Positions 22,561 through 32,784 of a stretch of 64,000 nucleotides of DNA are shown here, one piece after another (within the stretch, counting starts at the first letter, position 1; the number at the start of each line of letters is the position of its first letter). This stretch comes from Canna indica (Eukaryota; Streptophyta; Magnoliopsida; Zingiberales; Cannaceae). The DNA is taken from assembly GCA_034359265.1 (NCBI GenBank), contig CP136897.1:24298001-24362000 (forward strand). Reading direction: 5' to 3'. Both the position numbers and the translations under genes were made by a program. Below the pieces are notes generated by a model, which worked only from the letters and a program-made list of their open reading frames with translations, was not told the DNA's origin and made no database searches.

Positions 22561-23620
22561 GGGGTGGAAGACTTGGTTTGTCCTACTCAGTTGTACCCAA
22601 CTAGGTTTGTTGATCTGACTAAATGTCCCAGCGTGCTGGTGCAATGACATGATTTTAAACATTTTGAATCATCCCCTCTCGGTTCAGAACATTGTTGAAG
22701 CTCTTTGACTTCGGTCAGATGATCGAGTGGCTTGCGAGAGCTCGTCTACGCCTGCTCCCTATTGTTGTTATAACTCTCAGTTGATTTATTGGGAGTGGGG
22801 TTCTTTGAACCATGGTTTGAAATACCAGTATCGGTACCGGTACGGATCTCAGTGACTGGCCGGTACCCATATGTACTAGTACCGTACCGTACCAACACAC
22901 GGTATGGACCGGTACAAAAAAGGCATACCGGTTGAAATTTTTTTATTTTTTTATATATTTTTGGTGTCTTTTGACAGAACTGTCTAAAAGACAACACTGT
23001 GCTGTCATATCAGGCTGTTACAGCTCGGTATTTTATAAATACTGCTCGGTATGGGCGGTATTTGATAAATACCGCCCATATCGGGCGGTATTAACCGAGA
23101 TAACCAGTACCATCCTATACCGAGTATCTCGTATATCGATTTTTTTAAAAATCGGTAGATTCCGACCATACCGCCCACAATACTTTATACCATGCTTTGA
23201 ACGAAAGACTACTTGATTGCTTTCTTGTTGCAGGCGACCTAATGATTTAAACTTACACCAAGTGCGCGAAGGGCTCTCTAATGCACTGACAAGGAAGAAG
23301 TCTACAACACTTCGTTGACCAATTATTCACTCCGGCTTGGCCCTTAACAAGACTTTTGTGGAGTTGCGTGAGCAAAAGCGGGACAAGACGAAGACGAAGA
23401 CCTAGGTTGCTCAGCTCAGCCTCAAGCTGGCTGAGGCATAATCAAGCCTTTTAGAGAAAGAGTAGGCTCTAGTCAAATAGGATTGAGCCTTGGCTGAGGA
23501 CCAGGATAGTGCCATGCTCGAGCAAGATGTCCTTTGGCTTCGCCAAGAGAGGGATACACTTAACCACACCAATCTTGGGCTAAAACAAGAGTTGGAGAAG
23601 TGCACTCCGTAGTAAAGGCA
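22560..23620 (+). pseudogene. Gag-like coiled-coil fragment, split by a MITE
   Basis: The right part (about 23370-23610) has a broken frame (LAQLSLKLAEA, LAEDQDSAMLEQDVLWLRQE, LKQELEKC) with heptad character. It resembles the coiled-coil part of retroelement gag-like proteins. Stops are frequent. The left part (22560-22800) is probably the same element, separated by the hAT MITE. Family is uncertain. Confidence 0.3.
22811..23194. mobile_element. hAT-type MITE, CATGGT termini
   Basis: The left end catggtttgaaatacc and the inverse of the right end (catggtataaagtatt) pair imperfectly. The exact octamer ctttgaac flanks both sides (22803-22810 and 23195-23202). The interior is rich in ggtaccgg and gggcggta motifs. 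There is no ORF. The length is 384 bp. Confidence 0.88.
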
Positions 23621-23779
23621 TTTATGGGTTGCAATGGGTAGGTTGAATCACTTAGCGGTATCAGATCTGTCTTGCCTAAGATCTGTCTTGCCTAAGTATT
23701 GACCTTTCACTCGAAACACTCTCAATTGGAATCCCTTTAGGCCTTAATTGTTTCATGATAGAGTATGATTTATCATGAT

Positions 23780-24165
23780 ATGTATGGTTTAATTTTATAT
23801 TCGGGAAGACTTCTAATAAGTGGCTATGGTATGGTATGGTAATCTCATGGTTTGAAAACCATAAATTTTGGCCAAGTTTTCAAACCATGGATTTGGTGGT
23901 TTCTCATGGTTTCATGAAATTTTATTTTTAAAATATCATCAATCAAAATTTATAATTCCTCTTATGTCCTTTATATATCTATATCAAATTAGATTTTTAT
24001 TTATCATTCTTGATCGACTTAGTCAAGATGCCGTTCTCCTCCATATCTATTATCATTTAACCATACCATACCATACTATCCTTCCAAACAAGATAATAAT
24101 TTTTACATCACCATACCATACAATACCATACTATACCATGCATACCATACATTATTAAACCATGC
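23780..24165. repeat. Inverted ggtatggt / accatacc repeats
   Basis: The left side has ctatggtatggtatggtaat and catggtttga. The right side has four clusters of accataccatac. Between them is an AT-rich core. This looks like a foldback MITE whose ends I could not fix. Confidence 0.4.
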
Positions 24166-24349
24166 TTCACCTCATCCAAGCAAAGGCTGACTCCATCATT
24201 CCCATGAGCTTGGCACCAACCCTTCGGCGTTCTCTTCTGGTGTTCCTAGCGGCTCTCGTGATCGTCCCCTAAGTTGGAGACGAGGACATCGGTGATGATG
24301 TGGCTGATGCAAGTACCTGAAAGGGGTCTCGTCTATTGCGGTCGTTGGA

Positions 24350-24690
24350 GTTGTTTGTTACAGTACCCAAACTATGCCTAGTAGCTCATCCGCCTTTTTT
24401 TTTGCTTCGCTGAGTTTCCTTTTAGGTCTTCGACAATGGTCCGATTGGTCACCTCGGTCAAGTCGTTTGTGTGAGAGTGTGCCACATGCTGCTCGATTTT
24501 TCGACAAGATCTCGCCCATTAGGAATTTATGAATCGGGTTGGTCCAAGACTCTAGCTCCCTTTTTTCTTCCAATTTAACTACAAGCTTGGCATTGTTGGA
24601 GGGAGTTGATTGTATCTCCATGTAGATTAAGTGCCCTTCCTCATCCACAAGTGATCTGGACACCATCTTTGACAAGGGATTAGCTACTTC
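24350..24690 (-). pseudogene. Ty3/gypsy polyprotein fragment
   Basis: A 105-codon minus frame (24675-24358) contains HLIYMEIQSTPSNNAK and SWTNPIHKFLMGEIL. This matches the linker between RNase H and integrase in Tat/Athila-like gypsy elements. Nothing of integrase follows, so it is a scrap. Confidence 0.5.
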
Positions 24691-24739
24691 ATTCTTTGAC
24701 TAGGGCATGTATGTGGCTTCTTGCATCGGTTCCCAATAG

Positions 24740-25125
24740 CGCTACAGCGTGGAGCCGTGGTAAGGAATTTCTTTTTCGTCCACGGCCTCCCGTCCTACCA
24801 CCACCACGTACCCTGCCCCTAACCATGAGTGCAGAATTTTTGCCAATGGAAGCGGGAGCCGAAGCAAAGTAAATTCAGTGACAATAAGATGATGGGCTTT
24901 CTTTTGTGAGCCGCGTAAAACTCCGAAGGCTCTTGCCCACACGAGGTAGTTAGCACCGTTTAACTTGATAGAGTTGCCAAATGAATTGATATTAGGATCC
25001 ATTACATAGTTTGACAATGATGAAAATTTCACATGCTGCCTCGATGAGTACGTGGAGGGATCGGAAGATAGAAGGGGCTGTTGAGTTTTTTCGAGAGAGG
25101 GAGATAGCCCTAAGATCACTTGAGA
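24740..25125 (-). pseudogene. Ty1/copia gag fragment
   Basis: The minus frame 25119-24742 contains INSFGNSIKLNGANYLVWAR, typical of the N-terminus of copia gag (I-x-L-x-G-x-N-Y-x-x-W). The frame then leaves the family, so it is a short remnant. Confidence 0.6.
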
Positions 25126-25464
25126 TGCCTTAGACCATTAGGTTGATGCAGGGTTATTCTATTCCTTGCACACCGCTATGTCCAATTTTGGCCTCTAAAA
25201 ATGTAGGTCCTAGGTTGATTTCTATGTTTGTCTATTAATCCCTAAAAGGGAATTGTTCACATTTTGATCGCATTCATGCAAAATGGAGCATTATCTAAAT
25301 TATTTTGGTACTCCATACTCATGATCATGCATTTTTTGTTGTTTTTTATGAATTTGATAGAAGAAAGTCATCAGAGGATTCCTTTTTCATGTCTTTAGTT
25401 TTGTGCTGTTACTTCTTGATTCTCACTTTATCTTATATTTAATCTATTTAGTGAAATCACGAAA

Positions 25465-25637
25465 ATGGTGAGGAGAAAATTTAGGGTATGGTGGCCGGAG
25501 CAGTTGTTATCTTGTATGTCCAGTTCCAATATGTTACTCCTCGGTTGGTTCATGGATTCTGTAAACTCTATTGACATTGTTGTAGCCACTGGAATTCCGT
25601 CAGAGAAGATCTTGGTTTGTCCTGATATCAATCTTGA
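25465..25637 (+). CDS. Exon-like ORF of unknown gene
   Basis: The ATG at 25465 opens MVRRKFRVWWPEQLLSC. The frame contains GWFMDSVNSIDIVVATG and ends at a plausible splice donor (gaggtaataaaag) at 25637. Its amino-acid composition is that of a structured protein and it does not look like a known transposon. No partner exons were recognised before the hAT insertion at 26507. It may be a first exon of a host gene or a gene fragment. I do not recognise the family. Confidence 0.35.
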
Positions 25638-25679
25638 GGTAATAAAAGTGCTAGAACCAATTTTCTGTTGAAATGTTCA

Positions 25680-26498
25680 ATTAGCTGTTTATGCATCTTT
25701 GGTTGAGCACATTTGTTTGAACTGCGTTTATATGGAGTATGCTTTAATGATTTATTTGATATATTAGAAATTTACGAGCAGCTACAGAGGATTAAAAAAA
25801 TGTGATGATGAATTCTCTGCAGTGTGCACGCATTTAGCAAATTTTTATGCTTGAAGTTCAGATAACTGCTTAATATGCCCAGAATTAATTGCATTTATTG
25901 GTCTCAAGGATTCTAAGATGCAACAATTATGGAAGTCATCAACATACGCGAGACCATGTAAAATTGGAATAAAACATTTTCTTAAAAGGACAGAAGGATT
26001 GTTATCTCAATTTTGTCTTTTGTTCCTTGAAACTGAACATGTTTCTTGGAGCCTCTCTTTATCTGTTAAAATAGCAATATTGAAATATCCACTTTATAGC
26101 ATTATTTGGTCAAAAGATGTCCCCAAATGATTTCTTTAGATGATTTTTTTGCTCTTTTGTCAAAGCTGCCTTCAGGCTTCTTGCTGGTTGCTACATTGTT
26201 ATACAGATCAGAGAGAAATTAGCATGTAGATCCAGTGCTATATTCAACTGAAGAAAGTTTGATTGGTATCTTACTATCTTGTATACAGATTACAGAGACA
26301 TTAGCACCCTATTGATTGAAATTTTAATTGGTATCTTGTATATATGTCAAATTAATTTTGCTTACCATTTTTCCAACAAACTTTTGATGTAATATTTCAT
26401 CGCTTAAAAATTAGATTTGAAGTTGAATTTGTTCAATGAATTTTTATTGTAATTTCAATACACCATCGGCAAGTTTGAGGAGTGCGGACGGAAAGCAG
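25680..26498. other. Non-coding stretch with local duplication
   Basis: No gene was recognised. The phrase ttggtatctt(act)...ttgtata with acagatta/acagatca is repeated near 26200-26230 and 26265-26340. Confidence 0.4.
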
Positions 26499-26506
26499 AA
26501 AAGCAC

Positions 26507-29500
26507 TAGAGGTGGCAACGGGCCGTGCCTGGGCTTGGGCCGGCCCGAAAATCAATTATTTAATTTAAATTTTTAAATTTTTAAAGGTTTAAAATTTAAT
26601 TTTTAAAATTAATGGTTACGGGTGAATTTTGAACTTGGACCTCTAATTTTATTAATCATTGTACTAAATTTTATTATATATTTTTAACACATTTTTTATA
26701 TGTAACATTATAAATTTGTAACGCAGTACAAATTGATAAAATTATTTTAAAAAATCAAATTATAGTTAAATTTTTATTTATCTTTAATACAAAAATATTC
26801 ATCCAATGATAAAATATTTTTTTTTAATATTATAATAGACCGCACCTTAAAAGGTTGCCTACGTACCTTCTATAGCTAAACTTGTACTCTCCAATGATTA
26901 ACTATAGAAGGATCAGGTCTACGTAGCTCTTTTTACATTTTTAATCACCCGTAGTCCCGGTGATTTAACTTGTACTTGGACCAGCAGCACCAGCTTCGTT
27001 TGTTTAAGCTTCCTCCTCTCCCGATGATGAAGTGTCGTGTCCTCCCTTATCTTGTAATCTATCTTCAGCATCCAACCAATCTTTTAAGCAAATGCACATT
27101 TCAACCGTTTCTTCACTCATTCGGTTCATTTTTCGTCGAGAATTCTATTTCCTACACTAAAACAAGACTCGGAAGCTACTGTAGACATAGGAACAGTTAG
27201 TATATCACATGCCATGATGGAAATAATAGGATACGTATTTTCTTGTTTTTTCCACCATGCTAAAATTTCATTATCATCTATTTCTTCAGAATGACTATGA
27301 TCTAGAAAAAAAATAATTCATTAAAATTAGTAGATTTAGTTTTTTTTATTCTACGACCAAGTTGAGAATTAATACTATTTCCACCATCATCTCTTAATCT
27401 AGAAGAAGATGATGTCTTATTTGTAATTGTATCACCAAATTTTGAAGCATAAAATACAAACATAGATTTCAATAAATTCAAAATTTTAATTTTTTTCTTC
27501 AACATTACCTAATTCCATATTGTTATAATAATCATCTAACAACATATTTAAACCATCAATTTTCATTCTAGGATCTAAACATATTGCTAAACAAAATAAA
27601 GTAGGTATATCTGACCAATACTTTTTAAATTTAGATTCTATTAAAGAAATAATTTGTGCAAATAAAGGATGATGTCTATATGAAGAAAATACTTCACTAA
27701 TACGAACTATATGTGAAAGAGTTAAAATACATGTAGGATAATAAACACCGGAAAGTTGTTCGGTAGCTTTATTAAAAAGTTCTAAAATTTGAGTAATATG
27801 CCCAGCAACTAACCAATCATTATTATTAATTGGATCACCAAGCATATTTTGATTGTAAAATATTGTAAGGATATCTTGATATCTTATAGTAGACATAATT
27901 AAGCATATGATATGTTGAATTCCATCTAGTAATAATATCATCATTAAATTTTTTTAATAGTTTATTAAAAGATTGACATAATTTTTTGAATTCTTGTGTT
28001 CTTGCTTTTGAAGAACGCATATATCTAATAACATCTCTTATTTTTTCTACATGTATATTTACTTGTTTTAAACCATCTTGTACACATAAATTAAGAACAT
28101 GACAAACACAACGAACATGAAATAATTCACCATCTAATACTGGTTTAAATAACTGTATAAGGGGAGGAATAGCAGCATCATTATTACCAGCATTATCAAA
28201 ACTAATCAAATATTTTTTATCATTTATATTATAGAAAGATGTTACAAATCTAATAGCAGAAAAAATGGCAACAGAAGTGTGTGGATATTCAAAAACTTTA
28301 AAACTAATTATTCTTTTTTGCAAAATAAAATTTTCATCAATCCAATGTGTTGTAATACAAATGTAAGAATTAGTAATACGTTGACTAGACCAAACATCAG
28401 ATGTTAAAGAAATTTTTGATTTATTATTTTGAAAACTAGTCATTATATTTTGTCTATATAAAAAAAAATAATTTTAAAGGATCACTTTTCATTGTATTTC
28501 GAGTAATTTTTTTATATTTTGGTTGTAAAGTATTTTGAATCCAACTAGAAAATCTTGGTTGAGCAACAAAACTAAAAGGAGATTCACTTTGAATAATTAA
28601 TTTTGCAAGTTCTCAATGTTGAAAATCATGATCATACGAAAAACTGTTAAACCAAAAGAAGATAAATTAAGAATTTGTTGAGCTTGTACAACCTTAGTGT
28701 CATGACCCTTTGCATGACGTAATAAATGACCAGTTCCTCCGGTTGTTGAAGTCGAAAGAATTTTTTGACATTTTTTGCACCGGGCTGTTGTTATGGTGCC
28801 ATCAGGTTCAATAATTTTCTCAAAATATTCTCAAACCATACTTTTTTTTCTACCTGATGGACATAAATTAATAGATGGACTTATCTCTATGTTTTGATTT
28901 TGTTGAGTGGTAGGAGTAGCAGGAGACATTTCTTCTAACATATTTGATCCAGTTTGTGGAGTATAACCTGAAAATTTTCCATCCGCCATTAGTAAAAATT
29001 AAAAATATAAAAAGTATAAATATTATACTAATAAATGAAACAAATTGAAGAGATTAAAAAAAATTAACAACAATCTTGAATCCTTGTCTTCTTGATGAGC
29101 TTAAAATGTTGTTGAGAATGATTGTAAATGAATTTAGATTGTTGAGAGTAAAAGTCTAAGCGAGTTGAGAGTTGAGAATTGAGAGTTGAGAGTTGAGGAT
29201 TGAGAGAAAGAGTTGAAGATGAAGATAGAAGAAATGAAGAAGGAGAGGGGGTATTTATAGGATATTTTTTTTTAATAATGTATTGGTCGGCCCGAGCCAG
29301 ACTTGGCTCGGGCCGACCTACGTCTGGCGCGCACCAGATCTAGGTCGGCGCTGCCAGACCTGGCCTGGCGTACGCCAGGCCTCCCATGCTCGCCCAGAGC
29401 ACGGGCACGCGGGCCGTAGTCGGCCCGCGTGCTTAGAAGGCGAGCCCGGCCCGTCTTTTGGGCACAACTGTGCCGGGCCAGACCCGGCCCAAAACCGGGC

Positions 29501-29546
29501 CGGGCCCGTGCCGCCCATGGGCTGGCCCAGCCCGTTGCTACCTCTA
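26507..29546 (-). mobile_element. Complete hAT transposon, 3.04 kb
   Basis: The terminal inverted repeats are tagaggtggcaacgggcc at the left and ttagaggtagcaacgggc (inverse) at the right, the latter counted from the last base. The exact octamer aaaagcac flanks both sides (26499-26506 and 29547-29554). GC-rich subterminal zones with gggcc/ggccc motifs are longest at the right (29281-29546). The minus strand carries a transposase with all family blocks but several lesions. The element is complete in structure and dead in coding. Confidence 0.95.
27004..28990 (-). pseudogene. hAT transposase, multiply broken
   Basis: The ATG at 28990 opens MADGKFSGYTPQTGSN. A TGA near 28839 replaces the expected tryptophan just before a BED-type zinc finger (CKKCQKIL, GHLLRHAKGH) at about 28790-28705. 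The catalytic part is an open frame, 28443-27835: LTSDVWSS and SFDNAGNND carry the aspartates, followed by ELFHVRCVCHVLNLCVQDGL and ITRWNSTYHML. A frame change near 27880 leads to 27944-27486 (ATEQLSGVYYPT, CLAICLDPRMK). The C-terminal dimerisation domain is at 27300-27030 (ILAWWKKQENTYPI, VPMSTVASESCFSVG), with a stop and frameshift before ICLKDWLDAEDR. The order and motifs are those of plant Ac-like/SLEEPER-type hAT transposases. At least three lesions are present. Confidence 0.9.
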
Positions 29547-29554
29547 AAAAGCAC

Positions 29555-30165
29555 CATATTGATTGAAATTTGAGTGAACACCAGACTTTTCTTAACAAAA
29601 CCCTTCTAATCCTAGGACAGAGACAAAGAGAAACAAACAAGACTTGGGAAGCTTAATGCAGGTAATGGACTTCTTAACCAACCCTGATATCTATTTTTGC
29701 AATACTTGAGACCACACCGAGACCTACATGGTGCCAAGAAGACAATGTCTAGACATTTTTGTTTCTGATACAAGTTACTAGGGTACTTAAATAAAATTTG
29801 TCGAGATATGGATCGACTCACTAGAAATCGAAGAGGAAAGGATGGCCTGATGATTACACTTCGACATGCTCTTTGGCGATCATCGGATAGTAGTCCTCAA
29901 AGATAATACAGCAACAGAGAGGACGTAGCTCCGGGACCTTACAGATGCCGACATCACTTGGATGAGCTACGTGTTCTTCAACAGTAGTAGATACGATAGA
30001 GTCAAGGGGCTTGGGTATTAGCTGGCACCGATATGCTCTGCGTATCCACCTCCATTGCCCTTCGATCTGCACCGATCTGCTCTTCGTACCCACGATAGAG
30101 TCAAGCAATCTGCACTCCGACGGGTTTCGAGAAATAATGCAACGGGTTACAGATAGATCGGACAT
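29555..30165. other. Unassigned sequence
   Basis: No gene was recognised. A 117-codon minus frame (30207-29854) has no family features. The phrase gatagagtcaa occurs twice (29995 and 30093). Confidence 0.35.
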
Positions 30166-31020
30166 AAGAAATTCGCACTCTGGCGCCATGGCGCCTTCTC
30201 TGGCCATCGCTTCTTCTCATATGAATCCGCGATCTAGCCTTGTCTCCAGCTAGGGGGTGGAAATAGGCCAGACAGTATGTCAGGGGCCTGTGGCATGGCC
30301 TGTATTTGGCCTGGCCTGGCCTATTAAAAAAAAAAACAGGACAAGGCTTTGAAATAGGCATGTTTTTTCTTATTAGGTCTGGCTCAAGCTCAATTAATAT
30401 ATAAATTAACCTGATAGGCTGGGCATGTTAAGGTGATGTATATATAAATATATAAAATATAAAATATTATTTTATTACGTATTTACATTATAATTATTTT
30501 AATATAATAACTAATATTGTTTTAATTTAATAAAACACAGGCCATAGGCCAGGTCATGCCAAAATTTTATATTGGAAGCAGACTTCGTTAACAGACCATA
30601 GGCCAAGCTCAGGCCAAAATTTAAGCCAATAACAGGCCACAGGCCAGACCCAGGCCAATTTTCTACTATATAGGCCTGGTCTGGCCTGTTTCCACCCCTA
30701 TCTCTAGCCTTGCCCTCACCAAGTCACCATGAACACGGCGGCGAGTAGATTGGACACAAAGAATGCTCACTCGCGAGGGCGAGATGTGAACACACAAGCG
30801 TGACCTTACCGCTGGTCGAAAAGTTGAGAAAGACCTCGAAAAATAAAATTTTGTTGAAAAAACTCTCAAAATGCGCGAGTAACCTTCCGCTTATTCTTAC
30901 TATAGGTGACATGACTCAATCGCTGTCCCCACTGACTTTTTTAAGGGTTGGTTGTGATTACCTGAAGGTGTGCTTACCGTCCATCCTAAAGTGAAGAAAT
31001 GACCCAATTTTTTTTTTTTT
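30165..31020. repeat. 1.35-kb tandem repeat, partial unit 0
   Basis: It matches the second part of units 1 and 3 (33750-34125 and 36140-36510): ggcgccttct, ttcttctcatatgaat, ccttcaccaagtcaccatga, ctcgcgagggcgagatgtga and gggttggttgtgatta. It is interrupted by the hAT MITE at 30251-30700 and ends at a T run, after which unrelated sequence (31021-32784) separates it from unit 1. Confidence 0.9.
30251..30700. mobile_element. hAT-type MITE inside tandem unit 0
   Basis: The ends are tagggggtggaaataggcca at the left and the inverse of ggcctgtttccacccct(a) at the right. The flanking octamers are tctccagc (30243-30250) and tctctagc (30701-30708), with one mismatch. The interior has many ggcctgg/ccaggcc motifs and an AT-rich core. 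There is no ORF. The length is 450 bp. Confidence 0.88.
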
Positions 31021-31262
31021 GGTTAATTGACGTATCTAGCCCAAACTATACCCCTTTTCACAAATCTAGCTCATTCTTTAATTTGTATCAATTATAACCC
31101 AAACTATCGAATTGATATCAATTATAGCCCGACGTCAGATGCCCGTCAATGCCATCAAATTAAATATTATTTTATTAATCTCGTCGTCACGTTAGCCTTT
31201 AATTATCTACATTTAGTTTAATAAAAAAATAATATTTAACTTAACCCGTTGCCACGTCAGCC

Positions 31263-31317
<55 letters not shown>

Positions 31318-31330
31318 ACTTACCTTTTTT
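31021..31330. other. AT-rich segment with foldback and (TA)n run
   Basis: An inverted repeat pairs aaattaaatattattttatta (about 31158) with ttaataaaaaaataatattt (about 31218). A (TA)n run covers about 31266-31314. The opening phrase with ctagcccaaactat is typical of short plant MITEs, but ends were not fixed. Confidence 0.45.
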
Positions 31331-31954
31331 CCTCATGAATCCCTGTTACCCATCCCCTTATCCCCCGAGAAGGCACCCCTCTCCTGCTCGTCGTCGGGTG
31401 TCACCATCTCCTTCTCCCCCGAAGCATCCCTCATTGCTTGAGCCCCGCGACCGCCCGCCGAAAGCTTGGCAAAATTTTTGGACCGCCCGCCTCCCGCCTC
31501 CCCATTGTCACCGGAGGTATTTATCTCAAAATCTCTAGGGTTCGATTGTGGTCTAGATTTCAGATGAGGTTCTAGGATTCAAGTGGATGAGATGCAACTT
31601 TAATATAGGTATATATATGGCATCCACTTCAATCACTATTATATCCTGGTTTGATGCATCCTGGTTGTATTGAAAGTTAAGGAATTTATGATAAGTTTAA
31701 CGGTAGCTTGTTCAGGTTGTTCAACGACAACTTGTCCAACTTGAGCATTATTGGATAAGTTTAAATGTTCTGAACACAGTGTGCTTAGTTCAATTAACCT
31801 CTGCAATATCAACATGGATAGTTAAGGAATTTAATTTTGTCACAGTGTGCTTAGTTATATTGATGTGCTTAGTATGGATGTGCTAAGTTATATTGAAACA
31901 ATGTGCTCATGTTCTTTGTTATATTGAAATAGTATTTTCCATTGTCGAAGTTTC

Positions 31955-32473
31955 ATGGCATCAACATCAACATCAAGAGCAACTCAGATCGATGAAGTAT
32001 GTATAACCTCGCCAATATCTCCACCATTTTGTGATCATGAGCTTCTGGCTTGTTTGTTAACATCGAACACAAAAAAATCATGCGAGAAAATTCTGGAGAT
32101 GCATACGTTGGAAGGTACGTATAAGTTTTAATAATAATTTATTCTAATATAAGTAAGTAATTATTCCTCATATATAGGAGCATGACGATTGCGATTTTTT
32201 TGAGTGGTATGATCCTACGTATTCTGGACGTGCTAAAGAAGCATTGCAAAAATTGACAAGCGATAAAGAAATTATGAAGCAACACATTATGTTACTTGAG
32301 CAAAAGAATGAAGTTCTCGTCAACAAAGTGGCAATGCAAGCGAATACAATGAGTAGACTAAAAAAGAAAAATAGGAAGCTTGAAGCCAAATATAAAGTCC
32401 ATATTTGGTTATTATGTTATATTTGGATTGTAGTTTGCATGTGTATTTACACTTTAATGGTACCCAGTGTGTA
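31955..32473 (+). pseudogene. GRF zinc-finger-like membrane protein gene, degenerate
   Basis: Exon 1 (31955-32115) starts MASTSTSRATQIDE and contains CDHELLACLLTSNTKK, the first half of a GRF-type zinc finger (C-x-H...TS-x-T). A donor gtacgta at 32116 and an acceptor tatatag ending at 32178 bound a 63-bp intron. Exon 2 contains CDFFEWYDP, the second half (C-x-F-F-x-W-x-D), a coiled coil (residues from EALQKLTSDKEIM to KKKNRKLEAK), and a C-terminal membrane segment (HIWLLCYIWIVVCMCIY). This layout is known for plant GRF-finger proteins often linked to transposons. The splice as drawn does not keep frame and the conserved NPGR block is absent, so it is probably dead. Confidence 0.5.
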
Positions 32474-32784
32474 ATGGTACTATGTATTTTGAAACTAGCT
32501 TATATGTTCTATGTATTTTGGTATAAAAGTCTTGTCAAATACTATGTACTGTATTAATGGCTGGTTCTATATTGAAATGAGTTTTATCAATTTTATAATT
32601 AGTTTCAATACCAATTTGTTTAAATTTCAATGAATGTGAAACTGATATTAGCTTCAATGATTATATAAACTAGTATATCAACATTTGTTACATGACTGAT
32701 TTCAACTTCTCTGAAATTGATTTCAGCTTCTCTGAATGGGAAACTGATATCAGCTTCAATGAATGTGAAACTGATATCAGCTTC

